Source of the DNA: Limnoperna fortunei
Taxonomy: Eukaryota > Mollusca > Bivalvia > Mytilida > Modiolidae
Direction of reading: 5' to 3'
Assembly: GCA_944474755.1 (NCBI GenBank)
Contig: OX104113.1
Span: 50,979,644-51,043,643, forward strand
Length of the DNA stretch: 64,000 bases
Position numbers and translations under genes: made by a program. Shown here piece by piece: positions 35,451 through 48,278 of this stretch (position 1 is the first letter of the stretch; each line of letters starts with the position of its first letter). Under the pieces are notes generated by a model that did no database searches, was not told where the DNA came from, and worked only from the letters and a program-made list of their open reading frames with translations.

Positions 35451-37033
35451 TATGGAGATGTCTCTCATGTAAAAAACGCTTTAACAACTTGTATATAGAA
35501 TTGAAGAATACTAAAAGTATCCAACCCACCTCCTAACCCCATCTTCAGCAAGTTCGCAAATATCTGGATAAGGACAATTTCTACTTAATTTAAAGAAGGA
35601 CTAGGAAACAGTCTATTAAGTATGCAGAATATCTTTATTGGTACGTTTTTTTTTGTATACATACATGCTTCGACACATTCCTCGGTTGCAATTAATCTAT
35701 AGCACCTGTTAATAACTTCAAAACAATTGCAATCTATGTGAATCAAACAATGTCTAGCACATCTTGCCTGAAATATTTTTTATACTCTTAATCAGTATTC
35801 AACTCCGGTGATCAATAGTAGACATTAATTTCATGCAGCTATATTGGTCTTTAAAAACAAGAATGTAGATTATAATTCGTTTGAGTAAATTTCAATCTGG
35901 CAATGGCTAACTGAACGGCAATTGTTTTTACGGAACGACTTGTTTGTTTTTGTCAACCGATTATTTTCTTTCTGTATGCGTGCTAGTAACACAAATCAGA
36001 AAATTTTACTTAAGGGACCTTTACCTATACGAGATTAAGAATGTGTTCTATTATGTAGTTCAGTTATGATGTAGACAAAAATAAAATCTTATTACCTTAA
36101 AAAACACCATTTATTGAATGGGGTTTACTTTGGCTTTCCGCAATACAAAAGAAAAACAACAGCTAAAATTACTTTGAAATGTGTCATATCAAGATACTCA
36201 TTAACATATATGACTCAATTGTTAGAAACAGCAAAAATGTTTGTGAACAACAAATCTAACCTGTAAAACTAATAAACAATAATTAAAATGAGCAAGTTCA
36301 GTCTACATGCACTAAAAGTTGCATTTAGATAAAGCTTAAAATATATATATTACATTATTTTATACTTATAACTTCGTGCGTTAGTTTAATTAATTATGGA
36401 TGTTAACTTTTAAATTGACATGCTCCTTTTTTAAACCTCTATATTTATTCAACAGATCTTGGCTGAAATATTAAAAAAACAATCTCCTTAGAATATAATG
36501 AATTGTGTTGCTAAAATTTGATACACGTTTTTATCTATATATTACAAAATTACTAGGTTCAAGGATTATAGCGAATTCTTACAAAATGCTAGAAGATAAA
36601 ATATATGGCCAAGAGGTTATGTTACATGGTCATCTACTATTGATCACCGGCATATCAATACTGAGGTTACTGCTATGAGGCTGACTTACAAAGCAATGGA
36701 TTCAAGTGAAATATTTAATATAAATACCATTGGTATCAAGTTGTAAAACAAGTCTTTAACAACCAACGAAATATGATTCAATAAGGTATACATTTAAAAT
36801 GAAGATTGCGTTGTCACCAATAAATTTCATGTTAAACAGTTGAGCAAAACAAGGGGTTTCATTCAACATTGTTTATTTCTGCTTTCTCAACTACTTGGCA
36901 GTGGAAACGAGTTTTGTACAGTGATATTGAACCGACCGATGATCAAATTAACTCTTTGCAGCATTCTAGACCAGTACGATTCCAATAAACAAAGTAGTCG
37001 ACTTTGTACAAATTTATTTTCATTATCTTGTAG

Positions 37034-37201
37034 TGGATGGTCATTGGTCTGAATGGACGCCGTCAGCATGTTCGGCTACATGTGGTGGAGGGGTATTGAC
37101 TAAAAGGCGTTCATGTAATAGCCCTCCTCCAGCATACAATGGTACAGTTTGTCAAGGTGACGCAACCCAGACTCAAGCATGTAATATTCAATCATGCCCA
37201 G
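37034..37201 (+). CDS. TSP1 repeat exon 3
   Basis: 168 nt, phase 1-1, after ATCTTGTAG and before GTAAAC. Reads VDGHWSEWTPSACSATCGGG onward, with CNIQSCPG at the end. It differs from exon 4 by very few bases; the exon starts are 1870 bp apart and the ~370 bp upstream also matches, so this is a recent duplication or conversion. Confidence 0.9.
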
Positions 37202-37724
37202 GTAAACAATGCCTTATTATTTTTTCCATCCTGTATACCATTTGTCTTGAATTTTATTATATTAGGCTCTTTTTATTCAAACACCAAATCGAAATGTACG
37301 GAACGATTTTACTGATAAAAGGCAGTACACTAAGAAAGACCTTGTGGTTATAGCATTTCGTTAATAATGAGAAACAATGATTGTTGTAAACTTTGACATG
37401 TAGTTAGAAAATAAAACTATCTGCCAATGTTGTAAGAATTTGACATAAATCGCTAATGTGGACTCAGTGACCGATTGGTTACAATAGTCATCTACTGTTG
37501 ATCTTAATGCCGTCAATACAGCTGTTGCTTCTTTTAGCGTGACTTACGAAAGAGCATACTAGACTCATTCTCTAATTGACAATAATTGCATGTTTAGGTC
37601 AAAGGCTTTTACCGGGAACTCAGTCATGTCCAGAGAGAACAAAGCATGTTCTTTTTGTATTATCTTGTTCTCTAAATTAAGAAAAGTTCCTCATTAACCT
37701 GAATTTCAATTGATAAAATTTCTC

Positions 37725-37985
37725 TTGTTTCAGTTTTCTGTTTATTACTAAATGTACTTATGACGCACAAGTTGTCCGATGACCAAGTTGTAAAATCTAA
37801 TCAACCATGCAAATATTACTGACTAGACATAAAACGATATCAGGATGAGGCTTAGAAACGGGAAATAGACGAGGCTCTGCTGAGCTTGTATTTTGTGCCG
37901 AGTATTGCAATATACTGATAATGATATTATGTTATAATGAAATCTATTGTACAATATTTACGCACATGGCCCATAATTGTGCAAT
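37725..37985 (+). repeat. Duplicated upstream block of TSP1 exons, copy 2
   Basis: Counterpart of 31480-31760, lying between TSP1 exons 3 and 4. Nearby 37455-37560 holds an eroded SINE head (GTGACCGATTGGTTAC), also seen at 31955, 33605 and 36610, so that SINE was present before the unit was copied. Confidence 0.7.
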
Positions 37986-38903
37986 TTCTAATTATTTGTA
38001 AACGAATTTAAAAATTCAACCCAAAATCGGCCCTCTACACATGACGCTTATTGTGACATTATTACCTTGGAGTGAATTCAATCTATTCCCGACCACGAGA
38101 ATCCATTGTGACCAAATATTTTTGTGATAAACGGTCACTGACTGTATAGCACAAAGACATACGGGCAATACATTAAGCAAGCTTTTTGAATAGGACGATT
38201 GCAGAAAAGTCATACTATACATGGTTTTAGTCGCCCCGAAATATTAAAAACGAACTCCTTAAAACATTATGAATTGTCTTTTTAAAATGTGTTAAATGTT
38301 TTTTATCTATATATAACAAAATAATAAGAAACAATGACTATCGCGAATTCTAACAAATTGTTAGGAGATAAAATATATGACAAAGTGGTTATGCTATTGA
38401 TCACAGGCCTTTCAATACTGAGGTTGCTGCTATGAGGCTGACTTACGAAGAGCGTGCTTGATTTATTCCCTAATTTACAATGATTGCAATTTTGTTCGAA
38501 TAAATCTTTCATTTGAGTCTCTCTAAATTCGCTGCGTACAAAGTGACGACAGTAGAAAACAATGGTTTCAATTGAAATATTTAATATAAATACCATTGTT
38601 GCCAAGTTGTAAAGAGAGAGGCTTTAACAACCATCGAAAAATGATTCAATAATGTATACAACTCAGTTGAAGATAGCTATGTTACCAATTATTTCCATGT
38701 TAAACACATCTAAAAAAAACTTTGGGTTTCATTCAACATTTTTTATTTCTGCTTTCTCAACTACTTGGCAGTGGAAACGATTTTTGGACAGTGATATTGA
38801 ACCGACCGATGATCAAATTAACTATCTGCAGCATTCTAGACCAGTACGATTCCAATAAACTATGGAGTCGACCATGTACAAATTTATTTTCATTATCTTG
38901 TAG

Positions 38904-39071
38904 TGGATGGTCATTGGTCTGAATGGACGCCGTCAGCATGTTCGGCTACATGTGGTGGAGGAGTATTGACTAAAAGGCGTTCATGTAATAGCCCTCCTCC
39001 TGCTTATAATGGGACAGTTTGTCAAGGTGACGCAACCCAGACTCAAGCATGCAATACTCAATCATGCCCAG
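38904..39071 (+). CDS. TSP1 repeat exon 4
   Basis: 168 nt, phase 1-1, same borders as exon 3. Ends CNTQSCPG. Near-identical to exon 3 in protein and flanks. Confidence 0.9.
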
Positions 39072-39862
39072 GTAAACAAAATCTTTCTCATTTCTTTTAT
39101 CCTATACACCATTATCTTGGATTTTATTTTATTTTTTAACTAAAGTCCTCTTCTTAATTTATTTCTAGAAGAAAATGCATTAAATGACCCCAAGTTACCC
39201 TTTGACCTAGGTGTAATATCTCTTCAACTTTCTATGGTAATAATATATATGTCATTAACTATCACACGCTGCTAACGAACACTATATTTATTGTGACATA
39301 AAGATTGTACAGGAAAACTTTTGTTCTAGGTTAGAGTATTTGCTGTTTTGTTGTTAATTAATATTATTACATGAATAGAATTTTGCGTGTTTTTGATCAG
39401 TATAAAAACAACTTTCGGGTCACGATAAATCGCAACAGTAATAAAATTACATAAAATGTTTGTACGCTGCACGATTCCGCTGCATAGGGGTCAAGCGGAA
39501 TCTGATATCGACGTGGTTTTTATGTTTTAGCCAATCAGAATAGCCGTCTTAATAAATTAATCCGTCCAATCAAATCGATTGTATTAACTGTATTGTACTC
39601 AATTCATTGACGTCTGTTACACATACATCGTGCGTGTCAACAACAAATGGGAGAAACGTCAGCTCTGCGATATATTGATCCATTTATACTCTTCTCAATA
39701 ATTTGAAACTGGAATTTCGGGATTATCAGCAAATTGATATAAAAAATTATTAGGGGTAACAAGCATAACAACAATTACAAAATGTAAGCAGGTGCTCCAG
39801 TAGAAAAAGCATCCTCTGTTTTTCTGATCAAGGAAGATGGTTGTTTTATTGATGTAATAAAA

Positions 39863-39981
39863 CAATTAATGACTTTGATATAAGGTCGCTATAAGGATTT
39901 ATCAGCCTAGCGGCTCGTTGAATATTACATTTTCTCTGGCTGATAAATCCTGATAGCGACCTATATCAAAGTCATTAATTG
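39863..39981. repeat. Foldback element in the TSP1 exon 4-5 intron
   Basis: Arms 39863-39907 and 39938-39981 are inverse (CAATTAATGACTTTGATATA and GGATTTATCAGCC in the left arm) around a ~30 bp loop. It resembles a short foldback MITE core. No coding content. Confidence 0.85.
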
Positions 39982-40369
39982 TATAATATTCTATTGAAGT
40001 ATAAAACCGAAGTGTACTGGACTTTTTACCGCACACATTTTTCTATTGTCGTCTTGCAACAGAAATTTGGGGGTAGCAAATGAAAGTAATAATATTCATT
40101 AGTTTGTTGTCAAGACAAGTCAGGCACACATGCAAAAAATGTTTTTATCAACTACAAAACGCATCAAGTTGTGAGGCGGCTTTTACATGCAAAGAAACAT
40201 GATATGATACTATGTATCAAATTAAATTCAAGTACGAGTTGCAGTCTTTTTTTGTCTGTCTGGGACTGAAAATGTTGAGAACTGCTAATGATTTTATTCA
40301 GTACTATATGTACATGTATTAATGTCATAAATTTACCTTCTTTCCTATCGTAGCTATGACAATTTGTAC

Positions 40370-40790
40370 AGACAAAACACAAAATTGTAAAGGTTTATTT
40401 TTTACATGTATAAATTAACAAGCGATAGAGAGCTTTACAAAATTCAGAGAAATTCAAAGTAATACAGAAAGACCAGTCGGTCTTGAAAAATAACCGGAAT
40501 ACTTTATCGCATGAAACTGAATCAAGTGCGCCGTATTTTTTTAATCGCAACAAGTCGGACACTAAACGTAATGAGCAAGAAAATTACATTAGACTCCAGA
40601 ATTACTAGTCAAGGCATAAAATGTAACTGTATATTTTATTTCACTACATTACGAAAGAAAATAAACGAACATATTTCAGAAAACAAATCACTTTATCATA
40701 GAATAAATGAAAGTAGTATTTTTTTCGCGCAATTAATAGAACAAGCTTTATAAATGGCAATTTTCTGTTTTACCTATTAAAACAATAATT
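40370..40790 (+). repeat. Duplicated intron block, copy 2
   Basis: Counterpart of 35000-35450, lying between TSP1 exons 4 and 5. An 80-residue frame here (40511-40753) has no counterpart open frame in copy 1 and is not considered a gene. Confidence 0.8.
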
Positions 40791-41634
40791 CTATATTTAT
40801 TCTACAGTTTATAAAGTAGTTGTTTTTTCTTCAATATGCCCCATGTATTGTTTGTATACTTGGTGAAATTGTGGTATTCCTTGTTACACGATGTTTAGTG
40901 TTCATGCACTGTGGCATTGTGAACGTAAACGATTTTAGATAGTGTATGAAAATGATAAGACTGAATAAATATTAACATATTATACCGTTGCATATTAACT
41001 TTTTGCACATTTAAACAAATTTATTATTTTATTTGACCACACTCCAAGTACGGATTATTACTGTGATCAGGAACATGTAAATCAGTCATACTGCATCAAT
41101 TGTCTAATCAGTACCATTTTTGTAAATCGACTTTATTGAAGGACTTTAAACAATATATGTATAATTACTTTAGTTTATTTCAATAATTTTGGGTTGTCTT
41201 TTACTCGTTTTGCAGGCTGCAATAATATAAGTACGCAGCATATTCAAAGAAAAAACATTATTTCGCCGTTTTACACAATTTTGGTTAATTTTGTTTATCT
41301 TCCGACATATATGTTTAAATTTCTATATTACACGTGCGATTCGCGGGATGTTTAGTTTTCCAGTATTTTTCTTTCATAAACAACTTTTCTTGCATTATGT
41401 TAACAGGAAGTTGTCGTCAGTCACAACGATGGAAAATCAATAAATGTATGTCACAACTATTCGGCGTTGTAACTGGCAAAATGTGCTCGTCACAGACAAA
41501 ACTGTTACATTGGAAAATTATGTCAGACACAACGTTGCGATTTTTTTCATATTAATATTCATTTGGATTCATGTGAATTAGAAGTAAAGTATATCAAACT
41601 ATATGAAAATTTATTTCCGGTATATTAGTTATAG

Positions 41635-41802
41635 TGGATGGTAATTGGTCGGAATGGGTAAAAGTAGGATGTTCGGCTACATGTGGTGGAGGTGTAATGG
41701 GTAGAAAACGTACATGTACAAATCCTGCCCCAGCAAACAATGGAAAAGACTGCGTGGGCGAAGCATCCCAGACACAAGTTTGTAATAATCAGTCATGTCC
41801 AG
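41635..41802 (+). CDS. TSP1 repeat exon 5
   Basis: 168 nt, phase 1-1, after TTATAG and before GTAAGA. Reads VDGNWSEWVKVGCSATCGGG onward and ends CNNQSCPG. Pairs with exon 1 (shared RKRTCTNPAPANNGKDCVGE). Confidence 0.9.
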
Positions 41803-42937
41803 GTAAGAAAATTCAATTTTCTGATGCTAATATTAATTTATATCTAACAATGTTGACTTATAAATGATAGATATGTATTGAGTGTGAAATAAATTGTCTG
41901 ATTAACTTGGTTGGTTTAAGCATATTTTATTAATATAACTATCAAACATACCAACAAAATAAATCATACACAGAATAACATATAGGATTCGGAAATAAGC
42001 ATGTAATCTTTGCATATCCGTCTCCTTAAAATTCCAACAGTAGTGTAATATTCCAGACTATAAGAATCCGTATGAAATAAATAAATAAAGAAAAAATGCA
42101 TGTACAGTTGTCAAAAATAGACCGAAAACAAGTAGTATCTATAGGAAGAAACAGTTTTCTGCATTCCACTATTTTGTCCTTTCAACCAACTTTGTTGAAA
42201 CTGCATTAATTTGTCTTGAACAACTGTTTTGTTTATACACCACTGTACACAAAATCTGCGAGAAAAATACTGCTATGGTTCACAGGGCTCGACCCACAGA
42301 TCTGCCCAGCGTCTCTGGGTAGCAGATTACTGACAACCTCTCGGAAGGCCTGACTTCGACCACAATGTGTTGCCGCTTTGGAGAGTACCTTGTTTCTTAC
42401 ATGTAAAATCACTTGTAGATGTTTATAATTGTAGCTTCGTTGTAGACACAGTGAAATGCTAAATTATTCATACCTACCTAAATTAAATACTGTGCAGTTG
42501 TATTTAAAATTCTGTTCTTTGGTCACTACTCTTCCCTGTTATTTTATTTTTCGTCAACTTGTTCTTTATTGGAATAAAAATTAAATAGTTCTTGCTGAAC
42601 GTTCGGGAACCTTTTTATTAATCCTTCAGTCTCAAAATCTAGATTTTTACTTATCGAATTTGTTGAACATGTAACATATTAAATCGTTGTTTGTGTAATC
42701 AATAACTGCATTAAATTAAAATAATTTTTTTTCTCATGTGTCACACGATTGATTAATTGTATAGCTGTCACCAAACCACTAAAGAAGGATGAAATAAATG
42801 TTAATTAACCTGCAGATACAAAATCCTGTCCGGCAAAAATAATGTCTTTAATTTCGTTACTATGAAACAGTATTCATCTAACTGTAAGTTAAGGAACGAC
42901 AAATCAGATGTAATTCATTTGCGGCCTCTTATTATAG

Positions 42938-43105
42938 TTGATGGTAAATGGTCCGAATGGGTGAATTCAGATTGTTCGGCTTCATGTGGAAAAGGTTCAC
43001 TCATTAGACGACGTACGTGTACAAATCCTGCACCAGCAAACAATGGAACAGTTTGTATAGGAGAGGCAAAACAGACGCAGGAATGTAATCTTCGACTATG
43101 CTTAG
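42938..43105 (+). CDS. TSP1 repeat exon 6, most diverged
   Basis: 168 nt, phase 1-1, after ATTATAG and before GTAGGA. Reads VDGKWSEWVNSDCSASCGKG onward and ends CNLRLCLG. All six Cys and WSEW are kept; GGG is GKG and CPG is CLG. Confidence 0.9.
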
Positions 43106-43328
43106 GTAGGAATATATAAAGTCGCTTTAAAATTAGTTTTATGTTTGACATTTTAAACAAAGAGCTAAACAAATGTGTTTGTTTCATTATAGATGTCATT
43201 TTCCCGATTAATTCCACAGTTTAATGTGTTTGTACCAGGTGTTAAATAAAGCAATCTTTGTACCAGTATTTGGGATGCTCAAAGTATCGTTACTTTCCAA
43301 ATAAAAACTTTTATAGAATTTTTTTCAG

Positions 43329-43433
43329 GTGGTTGTGCTACAAAAGCTGACTGCCACACAAATGGCTTCTGTGACAATGGCAAATGTAAATGCAACGAAA
43401 ATTTTGCTGGCAATGGTTATGAAAAGTGCGATC
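43329..43433 (+). CDS. EGF-like exon 1
   Basis: 105 nt, phase 1-1, after TTTTTCAG and before GTGAGT. Reads GGCATKADCHTNGFCDNGKC then KCNENFAGNGYEKCD: six Cys in EGF-like order with C-x-C and a Gly/aromatic turn. Confidence 0.88.
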
Positions 43434-44158
43434 GTGAGTATTATAATAATGTGCCTTTTTCTGTTAGGATATTTTTATTCGAGAAAGAACTTACTGAAGA
43501 TTTTTTTGCTGTGGAAATCATGGTTTCACTTTTTAGCGTTAAACTAAGTATGAAGGTGTCTCTTATCGAAGATTATCAAGAAAGTACAATAGTATTTAGG
43601 ATAATAATACGTTCTAACCATTGTGTTCTAATTACAAATGTACATGTCAAGGTTATTGTGATTTCATTGCCAGACACAGTACTCCGCTTTGTTGACTGTA
43701 TGTTGTGTTTTGACAATTAGCTCTTATAAAGACGATAATATTACGTAGATGGAGCTTGTAATCATATGAATGTATTGTATCAGGTTTTAATTTGACTAGA
43801 ATGAGGTTTCTCAGAATCTCAAATAGTACAACTCACACACAATTTATCTTGTCGTCTGCAAACGTCTTAATATTCTTTATTTTAATACAAAGTGTTGATT
43901 TTCATCCAATATTCTAGTTACTGTGAAGTTTATACAAGATATAAATTTAACAACCTTTTTTAGTTTTTAGCACTGTGTTTAGTTTTTCATGTTAACCATT
44001 CGTATTCAGACTATGGGAATTACGGTGTGTGACGTAAATATTCTACATTAGCTTGCTTTATTTAACATATAAGATTTTAAACATTCCATATGCATCAGCT
44101 ACCCTTCGTGTTTAAAATGCAAAAATGTATGCAATTTTTATTGTTATTATTTCTGTAG

Positions 44159-44257
44159 AAATTTGTTTTGACGCTAATTGTCAAAAGAATGCCGCATGTA
44201 AGCAAGGACAATGTAAATGTAACGATGGTTATATCTTGGTTGGAGGTAAATGCCGTG
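44159..44257 (+). CDS. EGF-like exon 2
   Basis: 99 nt, phase 1-1, after TTCTGTAG and before GTAAGT. Reads ICFDANCQKNAACKQGQCKC then NDGYILVGGKCR, six Cys. Confidence 0.87.
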
Positions 44258-44844
44258 GTAAGTCGTTATTTATGTTATGAAATGTTATCGATGCGGTCAA
44301 GTCAATTTATACTCTATATTTCATTTTTTTAATATTTTTTTCTAAAAGCATTTCATTGTTGCGTATGTACATAGTGGTACAAATGTTAGATAAACTTTAC
44401 AAAGTCTGTATTATTATGTCTTCTGCCATTTTGCATTCTGAGATAGAGAAATTCAGAAATAGTGGCACATTTCAATAAGATGTTATTCAATGTAAGGGCA
44501 TTGAGCATACAGATCCAACTTTGATTTCGACATTTTGATAAGCAATATTTATATAATTATACATAACACCAACCTAATAACGTGTTATGTTTAAGTACAC
44601 CATCAGATTATTTTCTTTTGGTCTTTTAAAATAATTTTTCTACACGTTTTATTTAAAATTATTTGCTTTACCCGTGACCACTTGGACAGTATTCAAAAAA
44701 CCTTATTAAATGAATAAACTTACATTGATTTAGTTTTAGAATTACAGAAGAATATTATGCTTTTAACTGTAAATGATACAAAGCGGCTACACAAATGCAG
44801 ATTTCTATACTTTCAACAATATACATAATTGTGTGCAATTGTAG

Positions 44845-44949
44845 AAAAATGTGGCACTAAGAATTGTCATGAAGATGCAAAATGTGTAAATGCCAAGTGT
44901 GTTTGTAATAAGGACTTTCCATATGGTGATGGCGAAACAATCTGCTTAG
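44845..44949 (+). CDS. EGF-like exon 3
   Basis: 105 nt, phase 1-1, after TTGTAG and before GTATTT. Reads KCGTKNCHEDAKCVNAKCVC then NKDFPYGDGETICL, six Cys. Confidence 0.87.
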
Positions 44950-45263
44950 GTATTTAGAATTAACCGTGTTTGTCTGTAATGTACGTGGTCTCGCTTGCAA
45001 TCATAGGTAATTTATATTAAAAAAGGTGTGCACTTTTCAATTTTATTCATATCAAATTTAAATTTAATTTGTTGTGACTAGACGTATATATCATTAAATG
45101 GAAAGGTATTTATTTTTTTATTAAAATTTCTTTCAGTTTTTAACGATTAAGTTTGTTTTAAATTAAACAACTTGAACAGGACAAACGAGTTACTTAAAAT
45201 AATTAAGGTGCTGCATACAATTTATTATAACAAATACTATTTCACCTGTGTTATATTTAATAG

Positions 45264-45380
45264 ATACGTGCGGTGGGCAGAAATGTGTGGTCAATTCGGA
45301 CTGTAAAGCCAATCAGTGTGTATGCAAAGCAAACTTTTATGGAATCAAGGACGATTCAAATAAGCTCATTGAATGCAGAC
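45264..45380 (+). CDS. EGF-like exon 4
   Basis: 117 nt, phase 1-1, after TTTAATAG and before GTGAGT. Reads TCGGQKCVVNSDCKANQCVC, then KANFYGIKDDSNKLIECR. The last loop is longer than in its neighbours. Confidence 0.86.
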
Positions 45381-45681
45381 GTGAGTATAGTAATACGTAA
45401 CCTTGTTTGTTCATTACTCTATTGATTTAACTTTTATTCTGTTAGGACATGGTTTGTTGTAATGCTAATGTTTGGTTAAAATGAGACAACAATAAAACTA
45501 CTATATATTTGTGGCAAAAACAGCAATGCAAGTTCTTAAATTATTGTAGGGTAGTTAAGATGGATTATATCATCTTTTACGATATCTTTTATACAATGCC
45601 TGAATGCTTTTAATTTGTATATGTTGTCCAAATACTATGTAAGTAATAAAATATATTTATATTTTTCTATGATTATTTCAG

Positions 45682-45780
45682 CGAAGTGCGGAGGAAAAGA
45701 ATGTCATCGTTATGCCAAGTGTCAAAAGAATATGTGCGTTTGTGATCCAGGTTATATTGGAGATGGTACAGCATGTCAGG
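45682..45780 (+). CDS. EGF-like exon 5
   Basis: 99 nt, phase 1-1, after TATTTCAG and before GTATTT. Reads KCGGKECHRYAKCQKNMCVC then DPGYIGDGTACQ, six Cys. Confidence 0.87.
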
Positions 45781-46486
45781 GTATTTATGTCTAGTATTAA
45801 TTGACTGTCATAGTTTACAAAAGAAATACATGTAAGGATGTTTTGTAATCAGTCATTATAGTCTCTGTAATACCCAAACAGCTAAATAGGTTTGTTTTAC
45901 ATTCATTTTAAGGATAATCGTTGTCCTATACATAGCTTTTAATACGGCTCATTTTACTGAATTTCAGAAGATTACACATTAAGTTGACTAAGGACATAAT
46001 ACCATATTGGGGCGTCTGTTTCTAAATTTCTTGAAAAGTGAAAGATGATATAAAATATTATTTATTATCAAAACGAACGTTTACAACAATTGTTTTAGGA
46101 AGTTAGATCAACGAATTCTCGCCTCAGAAAAAATAAGATAATGTCACTGTGTGCTATAACTTCATGTATAGAAATCGTCTCCAGCATGATAGTCTAGTAT
46201 AAATGCAAAAATATCGTTATACTGCATGTAACTTGCGGAATGATATCATGATCAGATTTACAAATTTACAGTAAAAATATGATACATGTTTAGAATAACT
46301 TTTATTAAAAAGACGTTCTTTAGTATTCTTAGTATTCATATAGTTTTTTTAATGATTTCATCAATCACTGTTGCTCCACCCTCACTGTTGATGTGATGGC
46401 ATTTTTTTCGTGTTTGCTACACCATTATCAGTTTGTAACTGTTTGTTCTGGCTTATGTTTTCAGTTTTGTTTTATTTATATTCCAG

Positions 46487-46734
46487 AATCGTGTACGTGT
46501 GCGGCGTTTGGTGATCCTCATATTTTAAGATTTAGTGGCAAACTGGGGTCTTTTAGAGGACGGTGTAAATATACCCTGTCTAAATTTATAAATGACAATA
46601 ACCCTTGTCAGTTTGATGTGAAAATAAATTACTTCAATGGATCAAAGACTTCGAATGATGCATCAATGGCGGAATATGTTACTCTTGATATATATGGTAT
46701 TAGTGTTCAGTTAGGCCCAAATCTGGAAGTTCGG
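46487..46734 (+). CDS. VWD domain exon 1
   Basis: 248 nt, phase 1 in and phase 0 out, after ATTCCAG and before GTATGT. Reads SCTCAAFGDPHILRFSGKLG onward to VQLGPNLEVR. AFGDPH is the VWD start signature, where GDPH helps bind calcium in known VWD domains. Confidence 0.9.
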
Positions 46735-46791
46735 GTATGTTCTATTAGATATCCCATCAAGATAGTATGAATTTCTGTTCCTCACTGAACG

Positions 46792-47010
46792 TGATGTGAA
46801 CGTGCTATGTTAATAACTTGATTTTTGTTAGTTTTACAATAATAAGAACAGTTTAAAATTTTAATGAGAGAAATTTCACTGATGTATAAAGAAGACAATT
46901 TTATGATGTGAACGTGCTATGTTAATAACTTGATTTTTGTTAGTTTTACAATAATAAGAACAGTTTAAAATGAGAGAAATTTCACTGATGTATAAAGAAG
47001 ACAATTTTAT
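46792..47010 (+). repeat. ~115 bp tandem duplication in the VWD intron
   Basis: 46792-46904 is repeated at 46905-47010, both copies running from GATGTGAACGTGCTATGTTA to AAGAAGACAATTTTAT. The second copy lacks a few bases (TTTTAA). Confidence 0.9.
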
Positions 47011-47059
47011 ACAATAATAGTTTTGAACTTAAACGACATGAATTATTATCTCATTTCAG

Positions 47060-47361
47060 GTTAATAAAGATAGTGTGTCTCTTCCATTCTTTTTCGGAGA
47101 CAATGACCTTTCCATTAAATTTATGGGTTTTAATGTAATAGTTGACACGAAATGTTTTGTGAGGTTGCAATGGAGTGATGTATCTATGGCCATTCTTCGA
47201 GTTCCTAAACCTTATGGTGAAAGAGCTGAAGGCCTTTGTGGTAGATGCAGTGGCAGCAACGATGAATGGAAGGTTAAGGGAGGGGGTGATGTTCCTGCCA
47301 ATGTATCAGACAAATTTCCATACATAGCAAGAAGCTTTACAATCTTGAAAGACGGAGAAGT
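47060..47361 (+). CDS. VWD domain exon 2
   Basis: 302 nt, phase 0 in and phase 2 out. Acceptor ATTTCAG. The donor is set at GTATGT (47362), because GAA-GT plus C of the next exon gives Val and keeps frame. Reads VNKDSVSLPFFFGDNDLSIK onward. GLCGRCSGSNDEW is the VWD GLCG motif with a CGRC pair where many relatives have longer spacing. Confidence 0.87.
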
Positions 47362-47731
47362 GTATGTTCTTTTATGTATTGTTTCAATTTCATTAGTATT
47401 CAGTGTTATAGATTAACTATATTTATATCTATTCAATTCACGAAATTAGCAATCTGCTTGAAACCTAAAAGTTTACACAGACACATTAAACATTGTTTCT
47501 TGGGCAATAGCAAATAGTGAATCATATGTTGTTTTGTATCGAAACGTTATTAGAACTAGTAAATTTAAAAAATGATCCGCACTTATGTGTGTCGTTTCAC
47601 GCATAAATAATTCCCTCAATAGTAGCATCATTTTTATCATTCTCGCAAACAACTTTTTAAAATAATTGTCTATGCTAATTGATTAGAGATTTTGTTTCTA
47701 TATTGTTGTCCATCTTTTTAATTTAAAACAG

Positions 47732-48021
47732 CTGTGAAACAAAACAAATCAACACATGTAATCCAAATGACAAAAATGATGCAGTCAAAACGAATACAAA
47801 TTGTGCTACCATTATCGATGACAAGCAATTCAAAAACTGTACAGCGGCTAAACCAGAGCTTGCTCAAATGGCAAAGGATACTTGCCAGTTAGATTATTGC
47901 GCCAATGCTAAAGTTAAAAAGGACAGAGAAGATGCTGTTTGTAGAAGTTACCAGGGTTTGATGACATTGTGTCATTATTATGGTTACGGTGGAATAAATT
48001 GGAGAAAACCTAAGTTCTGCA
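47732..48021 (+). CDS. C8 domain exon
   Basis: 290 nt, phase 2 in and phase 1 out, after TTAAAACAG and before GTAAGT. Reads CETKQINTCNPNDKNDAVKT onward and ends INWRKPKFC, with eight or more Cys: the C8 module that follows VWD in VWF-like proteins. The donor GCA-GTAAGT lies inside a SINE target duplication. Confidence 0.87.
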
Positions 48022-48027
48022 GTAAGT

Positions 48028-48278
48028 TTTTGTTTATTTGTTTGAATAGTGTTTAATGCCACTTTCAGCAATGTTTCATTATATTATCATGGCGTTCAGT
48101 TTTTATTAGGAGGGAGAGGAAGGCCGGAGTACCCAGAACTTGAGTAGGGAGACTTTCAATCTCTGTCAAGATTGGAGTCGAGCACATCGCATTGAGTCTT
48201 AAACCTGGAACCTCAGTGTTGACATGCACGTGTAGTAGTAGGCTAAGTACCTTAACCTCTCGGCCACCGAGGCCCCTA
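48028..48278 (-). mobile_element. tRNA-derived SINE at the C8 exon donor
   Basis: Minus strand: GGGGCCTCGGTGGCCGAGAG, then GTTAAGGTACTTAG, a central part with CGAGCACATCGC, and an end with ATGATAATATAATGAAAC-like sequence and a T-rich plus-strand side. TGCAGTAAGT occurs at 48018-48027 and 48279-48288, a 10-bp target duplication that copies the splice donor. Confidence 0.85.

Noticed and set aside
40511..40753. 80-residue plus frame in the TSP1 exon 4-5 intron
   Set aside because: Lies in a duplicated intron block; the other copy (35000-35450) is not open.
42285..42370. Possible tRNA-like or SINE segment with CTGGGTAGCAG and GACTTCGACC
   Set aside because: No convincing cloverleaf or A/B box spacing could be read by eye.
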